Positions 1 to 10,600 of a stretch of DNA of 36,051 nt are shown in pieces. Source of the stretch: a virus; IMG/VR virus record IMGVR_UViG_3300046777_003126, positions 1 through 36,051 of that record; one strand, 5' to 3'. The translations under genes were made by a program, and so were the position numbers. Numbering within the stretch: the stretch's first letter is position 1; each line of letters opens with the position of its first letter. The notes under the pieces are model-generated. The model saw only the letters and a list, made by a program, of their open reading frames with translations, was not told where the DNA came from and searched no databases.

Positions 1-375
1 ATACTTTACTTTCGGAACTTCTGGAATACTATTTTTTATTTCTTTAATTTCATCATTAACTTGAGAAATCTTTTTATCATAATACCTCTGATCCTTAATG
101 GATGAAGAAATTTCTTCAATTTTTTCTTCTAAAAGTTTTAGTGGTTCTTTTATTAATTTTTTTTCTTCTATAATATCTGATTCTACTACTTCTTCTTCTT
201 TTATAGAAGGTTCTACCTTATTATCTAATAATTCTTTTGGTGATAGAAATTTTTTTTGTTTTTCTTGTAATTTTTTTTCTTCTTCTGCTTTAGATGCACG
301 AATTATCTCTTCCTCTTGCTTTTGTTTAGCACGAAGTTCTATTAATTCTGAGGGTGATAGTACTTTTTTTCGCAT
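1..375 (-). CDS. Partial coiled-coil protein, 3' end beyond window
   Basis: An ATG at 375-373 opens a frame that stays open for 125 codons to the left edge, so only the N-terminal part is present. The product is extremely rich in Lys and Glu and reads as long charged helices, probably coiled coil. A short motif occurs twice: LSPSELIELR near residue 6 and LSPKELLDNK near residue 44, which suggests a degenerate internal repeat. It lies 68 nt downstream of the small terminase gene on the same strand and has an ATAAATA late-promoter motif 50 nt upstream of the ATG. I do not recognise the family. In T4 the large terminase gp17 follows gp16, and this is not its N terminus. By position it may be a virion or packaging-associated protein. 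Existence is well supported; function is unknown. Confidence 0.72.
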   Translation of the reverse strand, partial: MRKKVLSPSELIELRAKQKQEEEIIRASKAEEEKKLQEKQKKFLSPKELLDNKVEPSIKEEEVVESDIIEEKKLIKEPLKLLEEKIEEISSSIKDQRYYDKKISQVNDEIKEIKNSIPEVPKVKY

Positions 376-424
376 GTTTAAAGGTGATATTTTCTCTCAA
401 TATTTCGTACTTTGTGTATAAGTA

Positions 425-431
425 TATTTAT
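425..431 (-). promoter_or_regulatory. Putative T4-type late promoter (ATAAATA)
   Basis: On the minus strand the gap between gp16 and the leftmost gene contains ATAAATA, the core of the T4 late promoter recognised by the gp55-type sigma factor. It lies about 50 nt upstream of the ATG at 375. In an AT-rich gap a chance match is possible. Confidence 0.45.
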
Positions 432-443
432 TTCGCAGAAAAA

Positions 444-875
444 TCAATCACTTTTAAATTCCTGATTCTTTAGTAATTTTGAAAGTTCTGCAGTAGATCC
501 CACAAATAATGCATTGGTAACATTTGTTGGACCCCTAACTTGCTTTTCTTCCTCAATATCTTTTAATTTCTTTTGTAAATCCATTAATTTGTCAGTAGCG
601 TCTGCTACATTTTTAATTAATTGACCTGCAACTTCATATGCTCTAGGCATTTCACTTTCTTGTGCTAATTCTAGAATTCCATTTATAGCTTCTTGACCTT
701 TTTCTATAATACTATATAGATTTCCTCTAGTATACTCATAATCTTTTCTGACATCATCTGTTGATGAAGAAATTTTTTCAATTTTTTCTATATTTTTCTC
801 ATCATCAACAGAAACTATTTCTCCGGAAACATTAAATGCTTCATTAAGATCGTCAAATTTTTTACTCATCTTCAT
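444..875 (-). CDS. 16: gp16-like small terminase subunit
   Basis: A 143-residue product similar in length to T4 gp16 (164). The central helical region (about residues 70-110, with PRAYEVAGQLIKNVADATDK followed by a Lys/Glu-rich helix) is characteristic of small terminase subunits of T4-like cyanophages. The protein should assemble as a ring on concatemeric DNA and regulate the large terminase during headful packaging. The N terminus (about 1-50) is acidic and probably flexible. The start ATG overlaps the gp15 stop in an ATGA arrangement (4 nt), indicating translational coupling; an in-frame Met two codons later (MSKKF) is the alternative start. Gene order gp13-gp14-gp15-gp16 matches T4 and strongly supports the call. 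Confidence 0.9.
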   Translation of the reverse strand: MKMSKKFDDLNEAFNVSGEIVSVDDEKNIEKIEKISSSTDDVRKDYEYTRGNLYSIIEKGQEAINGILELAQESEMPRAYEVAGQLIKNVADATDKLMDLQKKLKDIEEEKQVRGPTNVTNALFVGSTAELSKLLKNQEFKSD

Positions 876-1873
876 GTCACATTTCCGTCAAATCCAAAAT
901 CATCACCAGGTTCAACTAAAGCATTGTCTGCAGTAGTTATTGATTTGATTTCAGTTCCTGCCAAATGTGCAGTTATTTGAGTGGAATCTTTTCCTCTTTC
1001 TATTACTAATTTATTCCCAGTTTTTGATTTTACATAAACTGATTCTTGCTCAATATCAAGATAATCACCGACTGATATTTGAGATGAGTCATTGACTTCA
1101 ATGACTCTATCATCTGCTGCAATATCTAATGATAAATTAGTTAGAACAATTCCAGTGTAGTTTCTAATTGCTCTGGGTTCAACTGAATAAATCATTGACC
1201 TAGCAGACAATGGAGAATCTCCACCAGCAATAAGACTGACAGTAGACTTCTTGATAATATCTTTTGTAGCAGTTGAAACTGGACCAAATAGATAAGTTTT
1301 TGCAGTAAATCTAAGTGTATAGACTAGAGCTCTTCTTGTTGTATAATCACCTTCGTAGTCATCTTGCATAGTAATACTATCAAGATTAACTGGTATATCT
1401 CTTTTTTCGGAGATAGTATCTATCAAATTAACTGTAATATTATAATGTGGTTGAAAATATGGTAATATTTGTTCTATTATCTGTAAAGCATCATCATTTA
1501 GTTTTGACATAATGGAGAGTTCAAAAATCATATTATATGGAACCGGCATATATGTTTTTTTGACTTCGGTATTGTTGTCTGGATCTTTTGCCAAAAATGT
1601 TTGAGTTGTTGAAACTTTTCTAGATGCATCATAACTTATTCCAGTCAACTCAAAAGACATTCTTGGTAATGTAATTTGAGTTGGTTTATTTAAATCTGGT
1701 GATTGTTCAAGACGCGCTAAAAACTTTTGTGTCGGTCCATATGCTAAAGGAACCTTTATTACATTAATAGTATTCCCAGAAGAATCTGTTTTTTTGATAG
1801 TTATATCGTTAAACAAACTACCAAAAGAAATTACAGTTTTTCTAAAAATTTCGTGATAAAAATATTCAAACAT
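872..1873 (-). CDS. 15: gp15-like tail terminator / sheath stabiliser
   Basis: A 333-residue homologue of T4 gp15 (272 residues), the hexameric ring that caps the tail tube and sheath and joins the tail to the neck. The N terminus (MFEYFYHEIFRKTVISFGSLFND) and the central block describing formats of the interacting beta domain are typical of cyanophage gp15. The extra length lies at the C terminus. Residues about 257-310 form an added module with a GDYLDIEQESVYVK stretch, a VIERG element and an Ala-His-hydrophobic-Gly-Thr element; similar modules occur in the giant proteins upstream. The gene follows gp14 after a 45-nt gap holding a late-promoter motif and overlaps gp16 by 4 nt. Confidence 0.92.
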   Translation of the reverse strand: MFEYFYHEIFRKTVISFGSLFNDITIKKTDSSGNTINVIKVPLAYGPTQKFLARLEQSPDLNKPTQITLPRMSFELTGISYDASRKVSTTQTFLAKDPDNNTEVKKTYMPVPYNMIFELSIMSKLNDDALQIIEQILPYFQPHYNITVNLIDTISEKRDIPVNLDSITMQDDYEGDYTTRRALVYTLRFTAKTYLFGPVSTATKDIIKKSTVSLIAGGDSPLSARSMIYSVEPRAIRNYTGIVLTNLSLDIAADDRVIEVNDSSQISVGDYLDIEQESVYVKSKTGNKLVIERGKDSTQITAHLAGTEIKSITTADNALVEPGDDFGFDGNVT

Positions 1874-1915
1874 ATTAATTCTCTATTTTAAATATTTAAC
1901 ATGATTATATCAAGT

Positions 1916-1922
1916 TATTTAT
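1916..1922 (-). promoter_or_regulatory. Putative late promoter for gp15-gp16
   Basis: ATAAATA overlaps the gp14 stop codon and sits 43 nt upstream of the gp15 ATG, matching the T4 late consensus core. A second weaker candidate, TTAAATA, lies at 1893-1899. Only one of the two is likely to be used. Confidence 0.5.
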
Positions 1923-3358
1923 GGCATACCAAATGGATTTATCTCAGAAAAGTCTATTATAGAGTCTGATTCCTCTTCAATATTTCTATTATCAAAATAT
2001 CCATCTTTGGTTGCATCTACATCTATTAGTCTTATTACCCGCGAAGCACCTGATTTTGCACCAACAACTCTTTCTCCTGCAACAAAATAACCAGAAACAT
2101 TGGATATATACAATTCATTTGTAATAGAATTCCAACTTCTAACAATAGCAGTAACTCCACTTATAGTTCCTGTAACTTTTTCATTAAACTGGAATGAACC
2201 ATAAGAGGTAGAACCAACACCAACATTATTAATAATTATAGTTGGTGCTACACTATAACCTAGACCAGCATTTGTAATTCTAATATCTGTAATTGTTCCT
2301 GCTGCGCTAACAACTGCAGTAGCTGCTGCGGAAACCGTTGTCACACCGGATAAAAATACTTCATTAGTAAATGTTATTGTAGGTTGTGTATAATAACCTG
2401 AACCTGGAGAGGTAAGAGTTATTATACCAACTACACCATCGCCAATAGTTGCAGTTGCTGTGGCTTTAGAACCTCCTCCACCAATAAATCTTACTTGAGG
2501 TGCTACTGTATATCCATATCCAGCATTTACTAATGGAGCACTTTGTATTGATTTTAGATTTGGATTAATATTTGAGTTACATGCAACTACACCAGAAATA
2601 AGTTCTACTGTCGCAATTCCAGTTTGTCCTCCTGAAGGTGCTGAGGATATAGCAACTCTTGGTAAAGAACTATATCCTCCTCCCCTATTTGTAATAGATA
2701 TGAATCTTATACCACCATTTACAATATTTGCTACAGCAGTGGCACTTGATGCTGTCCCCACTAAAGTTAACTTTTGTACATGTCCTAGTATAATGGGATT
2801 TGTTGTTATTCCAGGTGAAGTTGGTTCTAATGAATCATCAATTTCATCAACACCAGTATTAATAATTTCATCCTCGTATCTAAACAATTCACATCTTAAT
2901 TCATAAGTATAAGTTCCTTGAAGTTGATAAAAAGGTTTTTCATGTTCAACATATTTTATTTCAAATAATCTATCTCCCAATGGAAAATAAATTAAATCAC
3001 CCTCTTTGGGTCTTGAGGATAATTTAACATTTGGTTTTTCGCTTATTAGAGGTGATATGTAAGTTTCAAATCTTTCTCTTGATATAGTTATTGTTAATTC
3101 GTTTAATGCCTGTATTCCAAATTTAGATAAAATTACTGGATTATTTCCATAACCTTCATAATTTTCTACGTATGCTTCTATTGGATGAGATTCATCAAAA
3201 ACTGACTGTACTACTTCTTTTATGACCTTCTTTTCTGTTATATATTTTCTCGGCAAATAATAAACTTCAACACCATACATTCTTAGTTGTTCATTCACTA
3301 AATCTTGAACTAAACTTTGTTCAGTTTTTGAACCTTGTAAAAAAAATGGATTTAACAT
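1919..3358 (-). CDS. 14: gp14-like neck protein, expanded
   Basis: A 479-residue homologue of the T4 neck protein gp14 (256 residues), which with gp13 forms the collar that seals the filled head and accepts the tail. The conserved N-terminal part is residues 1 to about 175, starting MLNPFFLQGSKTEQSLVQDL and followed by the block around the acidic YVENYEGYG. The last residues (IDFSEINPFGMP) also match the usual gp14 ending. Between them, residues about 190-375 hold at least four copies of a glycine-aromatic module: NRGGGYSSLP, NAGYGYTVAP, SPGSGYYTQP and NAGLGYSVAP. A SGVTAIVRSW / SGASRVIR module follows. This insertion explains most of the excess size. The ATG overlaps the gp13 stop region by 1 nt. 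Confidence 0.92.
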   Translation of the reverse strand: MLNPFFLQGSKTEQSLVQDLVNEQLRMYGVEVYYLPRKYITEKKVIKEVVQSVFDESHPIEAYVENYEGYGNNPVILSKFGIQALNELTITISRERFETYISPLISEKPNVKLSSRPKEGDLIYFPLGDRLFEIKYVEHEKPFYQLQGTYTYELRCELFRYEDEIINTGVDEIDDSLEPTSPGITTNPIILGHVQKLTLVGTASSATAVANIVNGGIRFISITNRGGGYSSLPRVAISSAPSGGQTGIATVELISGVVACNSNINPNLKSIQSAPLVNAGYGYTVAPQVRFIGGGGSKATATATIGDGVVGIITLTSPGSGYYTQPTITFTNEVFLSGVTTVSAAATAVVSAAGTITDIRITNAGLGYSVAPTIIINNVGVGSTSYGSFQFNEKVTGTISGVTAIVRSWNSITNELYISNVSGYFVAGERVVGAKSGASRVIRLIDVDATKDGYFDNRNIEEESDSIIDFSEINPFGMP

Positions 3359-4203
3359 TATCCTATCATATCTAAAGGTGGAAGTTCATAAGTATTAGAC
3401 ATTTTTTCCATCAACAAATCAATCTCTCTTTGCGCATCATCATAAATTTGTCTTCCATTTAGTTCAACTCCACCCGGGAGTTTAACTCCCTGAAATTTTA
3501 TTAGATTTTGTCCCCACTGACGCTTTATTAGAGATGTTAGATATGGTTTTAAAAATGAGTCATTCCAAACCCTAGAGTAATCATTTGGATCGAGAACAGT
3601 ATAACAATCTATAATAATATAATCATTTTTTGTGACAGAAGACCAATCAATATCTAGATACAATCTATCTTGTCTTTTATTAAATCTTATTTGCTTTTGG
3701 GTATTGAGTAAAAAATCTAAATCTTCAAGATAAGTTTTTACCATAGCATAACTTAATAATTCAATTGAACCCCAATAGTAAATATCATTTAAAAATAACT
3801 GATATTTTACACTAAACATATTATGTGTAATGGTATTGCTGCCATCAAATCTAAAAATTTTATTGACACCAATTACAGATGGTGGAACTTGGAGATAATT
3901 ACTATTCTCTTCAAATGTAAAAGTTGTGGGAGTTCCTGCAATTGTCGTTGTAGTTGTCGTCGTTGCAATTCCCACTGCATTATTTGCCCCCCTCGATCTA
4001 CCTCTTTTAATGTCATCCTCAGTAATTTTATATTTAAAAAAAGTTGGATAAACTCCATCAAAGTGTCTTTCTTGGAAAAACTGAATAGCATCATCTACAA
4101 GGTCATCTATTTGCTCATCTGCAACATTAATTTCTAAAACTGGAGCACCAAGTTTTCTTTTGCAATAATCTATCAACTCTTGTCTAGTAGATGGTTGCGC
4201 CAT
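3358..4203 (-). CDS. 13: gp13-like neck protein
   Basis: A 281-residue homologue of T4 gp13 (309 residues), one of the two neck proteins that complete the head after packaging and form the head-tail joining ring. The N terminus (RQELIDYCKRKLGAPVLEIN, then the acidic DEQIDDLVDDAIQFF helix) is the family signature. Around residues 75-95 there is a low-complexity run of threonines (seven Thr/Ala/Gly-rich residues) which is probably a surface loop. The start has a good Shine-Dalgarno element (GAGGAA) about 10 nt upstream and a CTAAATA late motif 22 nt upstream. The gene begins a gp13-gp14 unit, with 1 nt overlap to gp14. Confidence 0.93.
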   Translation of the reverse strand: MAQPSTRQELIDYCKRKLGAPVLEINVADEQIDDLVDDAIQFFQERHFDGVYPTFFKYKITEDDIKRGRSRGANNAVGIATTTTTTTIAGTPTTFTFEENSNYLQVPPSVIGVNKIFRFDGSNTITHNMFSVKYQLFLNDIYYWGSIELLSYAMVKTYLEDLDFLLNTQKQIRFNKRQDRLYLDIDWSSVTKNDYIIIDCYTVLDPNDYSRVWNDSFLKPYLTSLIKRQWGQNLIKFQGVKLPGGVELNGRQIYDDAQREIDLLMEKMSNTYELPPLDMIG

Positions 4204-4224
4204 TTTTAGTATTCCTCTTCAAAA

Positions 4225-4231
4225 TATTTAG
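4225..4231 (-). promoter_or_regulatory. Putative late promoter CTAAATA for gp13
   Basis: CTAAATA, the variant late motif described for T4-like cyanophages, lies in the 31-nt gap between the preceding 54-residue gene and gp13. It ends 22 nt upstream of the gp13 ATG, with the GAGGAA ribosome-binding site between. Confidence 0.55.
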
Positions 4232-4234
4232 GTT

Positions 4235-4399
4235 TTAAAGTTGTGAGATAACTTCTTGTTGTTTGAGATATAATTTAAAATAGCACTTTGCAATGTTTTT
4301 TAACTTTTCTAAGTCATCAATATTGTCTATTTCTGATGAAAATTTAAAAAACTCAAAACTTTTTGTTAGATTTTCAAGTTTTATTTGATTATGATCCAT
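4235..4399 (-). CDS. Small conserved protein, 54 aa
   Basis: A short ORF starting ATG at 4399-4397 and ending TAA at 4235-4237. The product begins MDHNQIKLENLTKSFEFFKF and continues with a helical segment containing LEKLKNIAKCYFKLYLKQQE. From memory of T4-like cyanophage genomes, a protein with this IKLENLTK...NIAKCY...LYLKQQE pattern regularly lies next to gp13, but I know of no function. It is predicted all-helical with no signal or membrane segment. It overlaps the end of the upstream 74-residue gene by 11 nt and is followed by a late promoter and gp13, so it is packed between baseplate and neck genes. A structural or assembly-accessory role is only an inference from position. Confidence 0.82.
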   Translation of the reverse strand: MDHNQIKLENLTKSFEFFKFSSEIDNIDDLEKLKNIAKCYFKLYLKQQEVISQL

Positions 4400-4613
4400 T
4401 TACCAAATTCCTCAATAAATTTTTAATTTCGTTTAAGTCCTCTTTCATATTAACAATGTCAGATTCTAAATTCTGTAACTTTTGATTCTCTTCAGTTTTT
4501 TTATCTCTTTTGTTGAGATATTCTTGATATTGAGACATATTTGTATTAATTATTGAATTAGTTTTAGGGTCCCTCTTTAAGTGTGAGTGACCCTCTACAC
4601 TGTAGTAATTCAT
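4389..4613 (-). CDS. Small coiled-coil protein, 74 aa
   Basis: The ATG at 4613 lies one base after the TGA of the preceding giant gene (TGATATG), so termination-reinitiation coupling is likely; an upstream TTG at 4622 is in frame but less attractive. The product starts MNYYSVEGHSHLKRDPKTNS, a segment that looks conserved in T4-like cyanophages. It ends in a charged helix (about residues 28-70) with heptad-like spacing, LESDIVNMKEDLNEIKNLL, so it is probably coiled coil. It overlaps the following 54-residue gene by 11 nt. The N-terminal motif resembles a segment of neck/tail accessory proteins, but I cannot assign a function. Confidence 0.82.
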   Translation of the reverse strand: MNYYSVEGHSHLKRDPKTNSIINTNMSQYQEYLNKRDKKTEENQKLQNLESDIVNMKEDLNEIKNLLRNLVNGS

Positions 4614-4614
4614 A

Positions 4615-7600
4615 TCAAGCAAGTGCTATAGTTCTCAAGTCTTTTATTCTTGGGACATAAACTTGGTTGGTTGATGTCATTATAATTTTAATTCTGTATG
4701 ATCTAAATGGTGGTAACTGATCGAGTGTGAAGGAATATTCTGAAAATTCTAAACTATTAGAATCGAATTCAAGCATTTTTGATGGTTGAATGAAGAAGTC
4801 CGAGTGTCCTGTGCTATTTGCAATATCATAAGTACCTAAAGATAGATTTTCATAACCAATGAACGGTTTGAATATTGGTTCAAATCCTGATTTATCACTT
4901 ATAGCATAGAATACTCTTATATCAGAGAATACATTGATATATGCATTAAGTAATACTTTCAAAGATGTTGCTGGATTTTCAAGAGTTATTTCTTTGCTTA
5001 TGTATTGGAAAGCATGTGGATCATTTGAAATAGAATTAACACGATTATCTGTTATGTAATTTTCGATTGGAGAATTAATTCTATTTGAAGTTAAAATAAT
5101 ATTTGCTCTTTGGGCATCAATAACTGGACTAATTCTAGAATCTGAAGATTCCAATAATACTCTCATATTGAAAGACTTATTGCCAGGTAAATTTAACAGA
5201 TTAACAGTTTCATTTACTTTTGAATAAATTGCTCTTGAACTATCCAAATAGTTGATATTATTTAATGTCACTGGTTGGAATCCAACATTAATGTATGGAA
5301 TTTCATTTCCATCTATACTCTGGGAAGAAATTGTTCTTATTGCCGCACTAATTCCAGTTCCGTTTACTGTAACATTTTGTAATTGTGGGGTTATAATTTC
5401 AAAAGGAATATTTTGAGATGCCTTTATGTTATTCCCTCCAGTAGACTTTGTTTGATTGAAGAACAGTTTGGGGAAACTTGAACTATCAGATCTACCAATT
5501 CCATTGGCACCCATATCAATCTTAATGTTATAAGAATCAAAGGTTATTGAATTTTGGAGAGTAGAACTTGACAAGTTGTGAGTTGTGTTGATTCTTCTCA
5601 AGGAAACTCCACCCAATTCATACTTATAAACTGGTGTTCCTGCTGGATAAGTTCTGGATGTTATTCCAATTCCTGAAGAAGAACCAACAGACCTTTCAAT
5701 TTGACCACCAATCAATCCCGTGGAAGTTTGTGTATATGCAATAATTTCATCGCCAATTTGGATATAACCTTTATTGGTTGTTCCAACACCTACATTTTCA
5801 AAGGTAGTGAAATTGGAAGAATCGACTACGGGTATAGGAGAAGTTGATGTTGATGAGTATTCGGAAGTTAATGTAGTTGGAATTATATCTGATGCAACGT
5901 TACTAATAGTAACTAAATTATTTTCAAAATACATTCCATGATTTCTATGATTTACTTTGATGTGGAGACCATCAGTTATAGTTACAATTTCATTGATAGG
6001 AACTCCTCCCCCACTAGAACCATTTAATTGTGTTCTTATTCCAGCATTGTTAATGTATTCAACAGTGTTTCCTGCACCAATTGTCTTGAATTCTCCCTGA
6101 ACATTGTCAAGTATAATAGTATTTGTATTAGCGATTGATACAAGAGACAATCTCATGTCTCTTCCAACAGAATTGAGTCCTACAGTAGTTACTGTAAAAA
6201 CATCTCCAACTTGATGACCAAATCCAGAGCTGGATATTGTTGCTGCAACTGCAACACCATTTGAAATAGTAATATTTGCCTTTGCATCTGAACCAGAACC
6301 AGTCACATTAACCAGATTAACATCACTATATGTTCTTGAACCTGCACCAATTGAAGGAGTATATCCTATTCCAGAATTTATAATATTTAGATTTCCTGTA
6401 GCAATTCCAGAATTTCCTACATAATTTCCAGATGCATTTGAATTTGATTGTACTATGGTATTTCCAAATTGAATATTTGAATCTTGAAGAGTTGAACCAA
6501 GACCAACTCTAACTTTATTTGAAACAAGAGAAAGTGAGTTTGGCATCAAGGTTGCAATTTGGTCATTACCTAATGAAAGTTCAGAATTATAAAACTCAAC
6601 AGTGCCACTGTTAACAAAGTCTGCTCTGTGTAAAACAAACTTCAAATCTTCCCATTGACTTGCTTCCCAAGTTGATGCATTTTGTGACTTGAAGAGAGAA
6701 CCAAGATATGGTTGCTGTCCAACAAAAGTGTTATTTAATAAGTCATTAGCACCAACTCTTGATATAAATGCTCTATATTTTGTTGAGTTTGATGCCACAC
6801 ATATTGCATACTCAGTTCCACCTTCTAAGTATACTGGAGCACTAAAGACAAAAGATGTCGCTGCAGAAGAATCTGTTGATACATTAACTTGATCTGGATT
6901 TAGAGAAACCTCTGCAAATGGTAAAATCTTTGTAGTTGGATAACCATTTTGCATTGTTCTTATTTGAACAGTCACTGGAATTCCCATATCATCCTTTCTT
7001 TCAAAGAAAATATCACATTTTGTCAAGAAAATTCCAGTTGGATCCTCTACAAGGAAAGACTGTGCTAACGGATCTCCCCAACGAATTGAAGTTCTTGTAT
7101 TTGTTGTTCCTACTACTCTACTGCTTACTACAGAAGATGAAACCAGACTCGTTGATTGTTGTTGTTGATCAATATTCTTTGTCTCAATTCTAGCATTTCT
7201 AATAGAAACTATATTTTCTTGTATAGTTTCTAGAGAACCGCTTGAAACAAATCTTTCAGATGCTACTGTTTGAGCTCTATTAATATCATTGGATTGATCG
7301 TTAATTAATGTAAATACTTTACTTCCAGTTTGGAATTTTGGATTTGATTGTACATTAGGGTCTGGTATGAACAAACTTCCAATTATAGCCGATGTATTAT
7401 CTGAAACTAGTCTCAAATTAGAAACAACAGCCTGAGCTCCACTGGTTCTACCAACTAAAACCATTCCTTGTTCAATATAACCTCTGTAATTTGGATTTGT
7501 ATTAATATTTGAGAGAGATGTAATATCTACATTTAACAATGTAGATGTTGATGAATAATTCTCTGGAATTATTTGATTTCCATCTACATATGGATTAAAT

Positions 7601-10600
7601 TGATATGTGCGTGTGGGTTGATTATATGGTCCAGACTTATGATTTAATTTTGCAACTCTGAATAGAATAGATGCCGATGATGCTGGATTTGAACTTGTAG
7701 GATTATTAGAACTTACCTGTCCTATTACTTCTTCACCAACTTGGAATACTCCAGAGGTCATAGAAATTTCAATCAGTTTTGGAATACAGAATTTGGTAAC
7801 ATCTACTCCATCAAAGAATGCATAAAGTCTAGAATTTGGCAACAATCTATTGGCACTAAATTGAATATTTCTAGATCTCATTATTGTGATTGCACTTCTA
7901 TCAACCACTCTATCGCCATTGGAAACTCTTTCAAAAACTTCAGAAATTTCTGTTCTAGTTCCGACTCTAGTTTGTGTTCCAACTCTGCGTACTTCACGTA
8001 TTGTATTTTCACGAGTTTCAGTGGCAAGAGTATCAGTCCAACCAACTCTTCCATTTTCAATAAATCTTGAAGTGCTAATTCTTCTATCACTAGTTTGAGT
8101 TGCTGTTCTTTGAGTTACTGTTTCGCCGGTCCAAACAGTTGTCCAAGAACTCCAAATAGTTGGAGAGAATCCAGTATTTGGATCAACTCCAAATTGTCTA
8201 GTAGCATTAGCGAGTGTTGCTGCAAAATTTCCTTCAACTTGTTGAATACTTGCTTCTATTCTATTTTGAACTACCCAAGTATCAGATGCTGGAGTTAGTT
8301 CTAAAGTTCCATTCCAAAAACTTACCAAGTAGGGTGTAACACTTTCTGAACGTGTTGCAAAATTTTGACGTAACCACTCAACTTCAGTGTAATCAAGTGT
8401 TATAACATCACTATTCTTTCTTATGTTAGAACCTTCAGGTTCTCTTAATGATGCATCAGTTGATTCATCAACTCCTTGAACAGGTCCTAAGCGTAAATCT
8501 AGAGAAGTCGTGAAGTGTGATGGTCTTATTTCCTTATTTCTTGGGTCAATACTGTTTTTATTTTCAATTCCATCTTCTTGTGTTATTGTGTTTGTAAAAT
8601 TGTCAACATAGAAACCAGATTTAAATCTATTGAGACCATTATTATCTGGAATAAAGAGATTTGCTGTATTAGATTCTAGAAGAGATAGTGATGTATAATA
8701 TTCCAAACTCTTAATTCTATTTTCAAGTTGATTTATATCAACCATTCTATATCTCTTATAATCTAGAGATGAAATAGAAGCTTGTGATATGTTATACAGA
8801 TATGGTGGAAGAGATATCTGAGCAACTTCTAGTGAGTCATCAATTGGTACGGGTATTTCTGGAGTTTCAGACGGAGAACCATATTGAATTTGGAACTTAC
8901 CAGTTTTTGATAAGAAAATTCTATCAATTCTACCCAAATAATAAGAGAATGATGCCTCAATATTTTCATCAGATGCTAAAATATTTTGTGCAGAATTTCC
9001 TGATTCATTGAAAGTTCTTCCTAGGAATTCTAGGGGAGAACGTGAGTTTTCGCTTACATTGTACTGACTTACTCTTGGTCTGATATCAATGATATCAGTG
9101 TTTCTTTCTGAATTTACTGTTTTGATGTCGTTAGAATAGTCAAATGTATTATATGATTCTTTGGTTGTAATATCTCCAGTATCTGAAGAATCATAATATG
9201 CACTTGAAAAGTATATTTTTATTTTCCTTGATGGTTCCTGTGATTCTGGTTTCTTTACAATTGTACCATAATCATAGAATGATTCGTTTTGACCAGTTTG
9301 ATATGTGTAGTTGAATGAAATATCTTTGCTGTTAAATGAAATACTTGAAACAGAACCTGTTACTTTGGATTCTTCAAATAATACATTTTCTCCTTCGATA
9401 AAATTCTTTTGATTTTTTATGATATAATCTATTTGATAATCTGATAACAATCTAGATACGATTGCAACACAACCACTAGTTTGTCCAATTATTTTTTCGC
9501 CAATTATCAAATCACTTGTTTTATTGGTTTGACCATTTAATGAAGTGAGAGTCATTACTGGTGCAGATGGGTCATCTATTCCTAAAGATTCATATATTCC
9601 TAAAATTTCAATAACATCTGGAGAATTCAAAGAGATAATATCGTCTTGAACACGAGTTCCATATGGATAATTTCCATAAGTTAATCCATCGTTAAGAGTT
9701 GTGCTACCAATTCCAGAACCAACATACTTAGATTTGTTAACAATAATGCTGTTAACTCTGTTCTTAAATTTAACTTTAGAAACAATATTTGTTTTTCTTC
9801 TTGTAGTAATTAGAGTTGCATTTGTATCATCACCACCAAGATTTAAAATTTGCAACTGTTTTCCATTACCTGATATAAAAATTCTATCTCTAGTAAGAAC
9901 CTCTGATGTTCCATCCGAACGAACTAAACTATATCTTTCCTCATCAAAAGGAAGGAAAATTTCATTGGTGCCGGCAAGAACAGTTTCTCCGAGTTGATTA
10001 TTTACAATGTTTACTGTATCAACTTTTCTTATTACCAGAGATGCTCCAGTTAAATCTACAGATGAAATATTTTTCTTCGGTAGTGGTGTATAGAAAGAGT
10101 TATCTGATGAAGACAATAAATTTGTCTTTTGTAGAGAGAAATCTAAGACTTGAGTAGTGCTTGTTGGTAATACTGATGAAGTAATTCCCGATACTGTCCT
10201 CACATTTGTAATTTCAATTGATGATGTTCCAACACTAACTACCCTAGCAAAAACTGGATCAGGTAAAGTTGTTGTTGTATACTTAACAATATTAAATGGT
10301 TTGAAATTAATTGGATTAAAAGAAGGAGAACTTGATCTGACAGTGCTACTTTTCAGAACATAACTAATAGTTGCCCCAACACCACTTAGAGCGTCTGATA
10401 CTCTAGTAAATGTCACTGCAGCACCCGATATCATGTTGCTTACATTTGTAAATGTAACTGCAGAACCAACTATTAAAGATGAAACATTACTAAAGGTAAC
10501 TGCTACTCCTGCGTTTATAGAGTAACTAACTGTTGATCCAGTACCAATAAGTACAAAACTATTTCCAACTGCAACCACAGAAACATTTGTTATTCCAGTA

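Noticed and set aside
98-421. Plus-strand open frame of 107 codons
   Set aside because: It mirrors the Lys/Glu-rich minus-strand coiled-coil gene, giving a Ser/Phe-rich low-complexity product; no promoter or ribosome-binding site.
4614-4622. TTG start at 4622 for the 74-residue coiled-coil protein
   Set aside because: An ATG one base after the preceding stop gives a coupled start and the conserved-looking MNYYSVEG N terminus.
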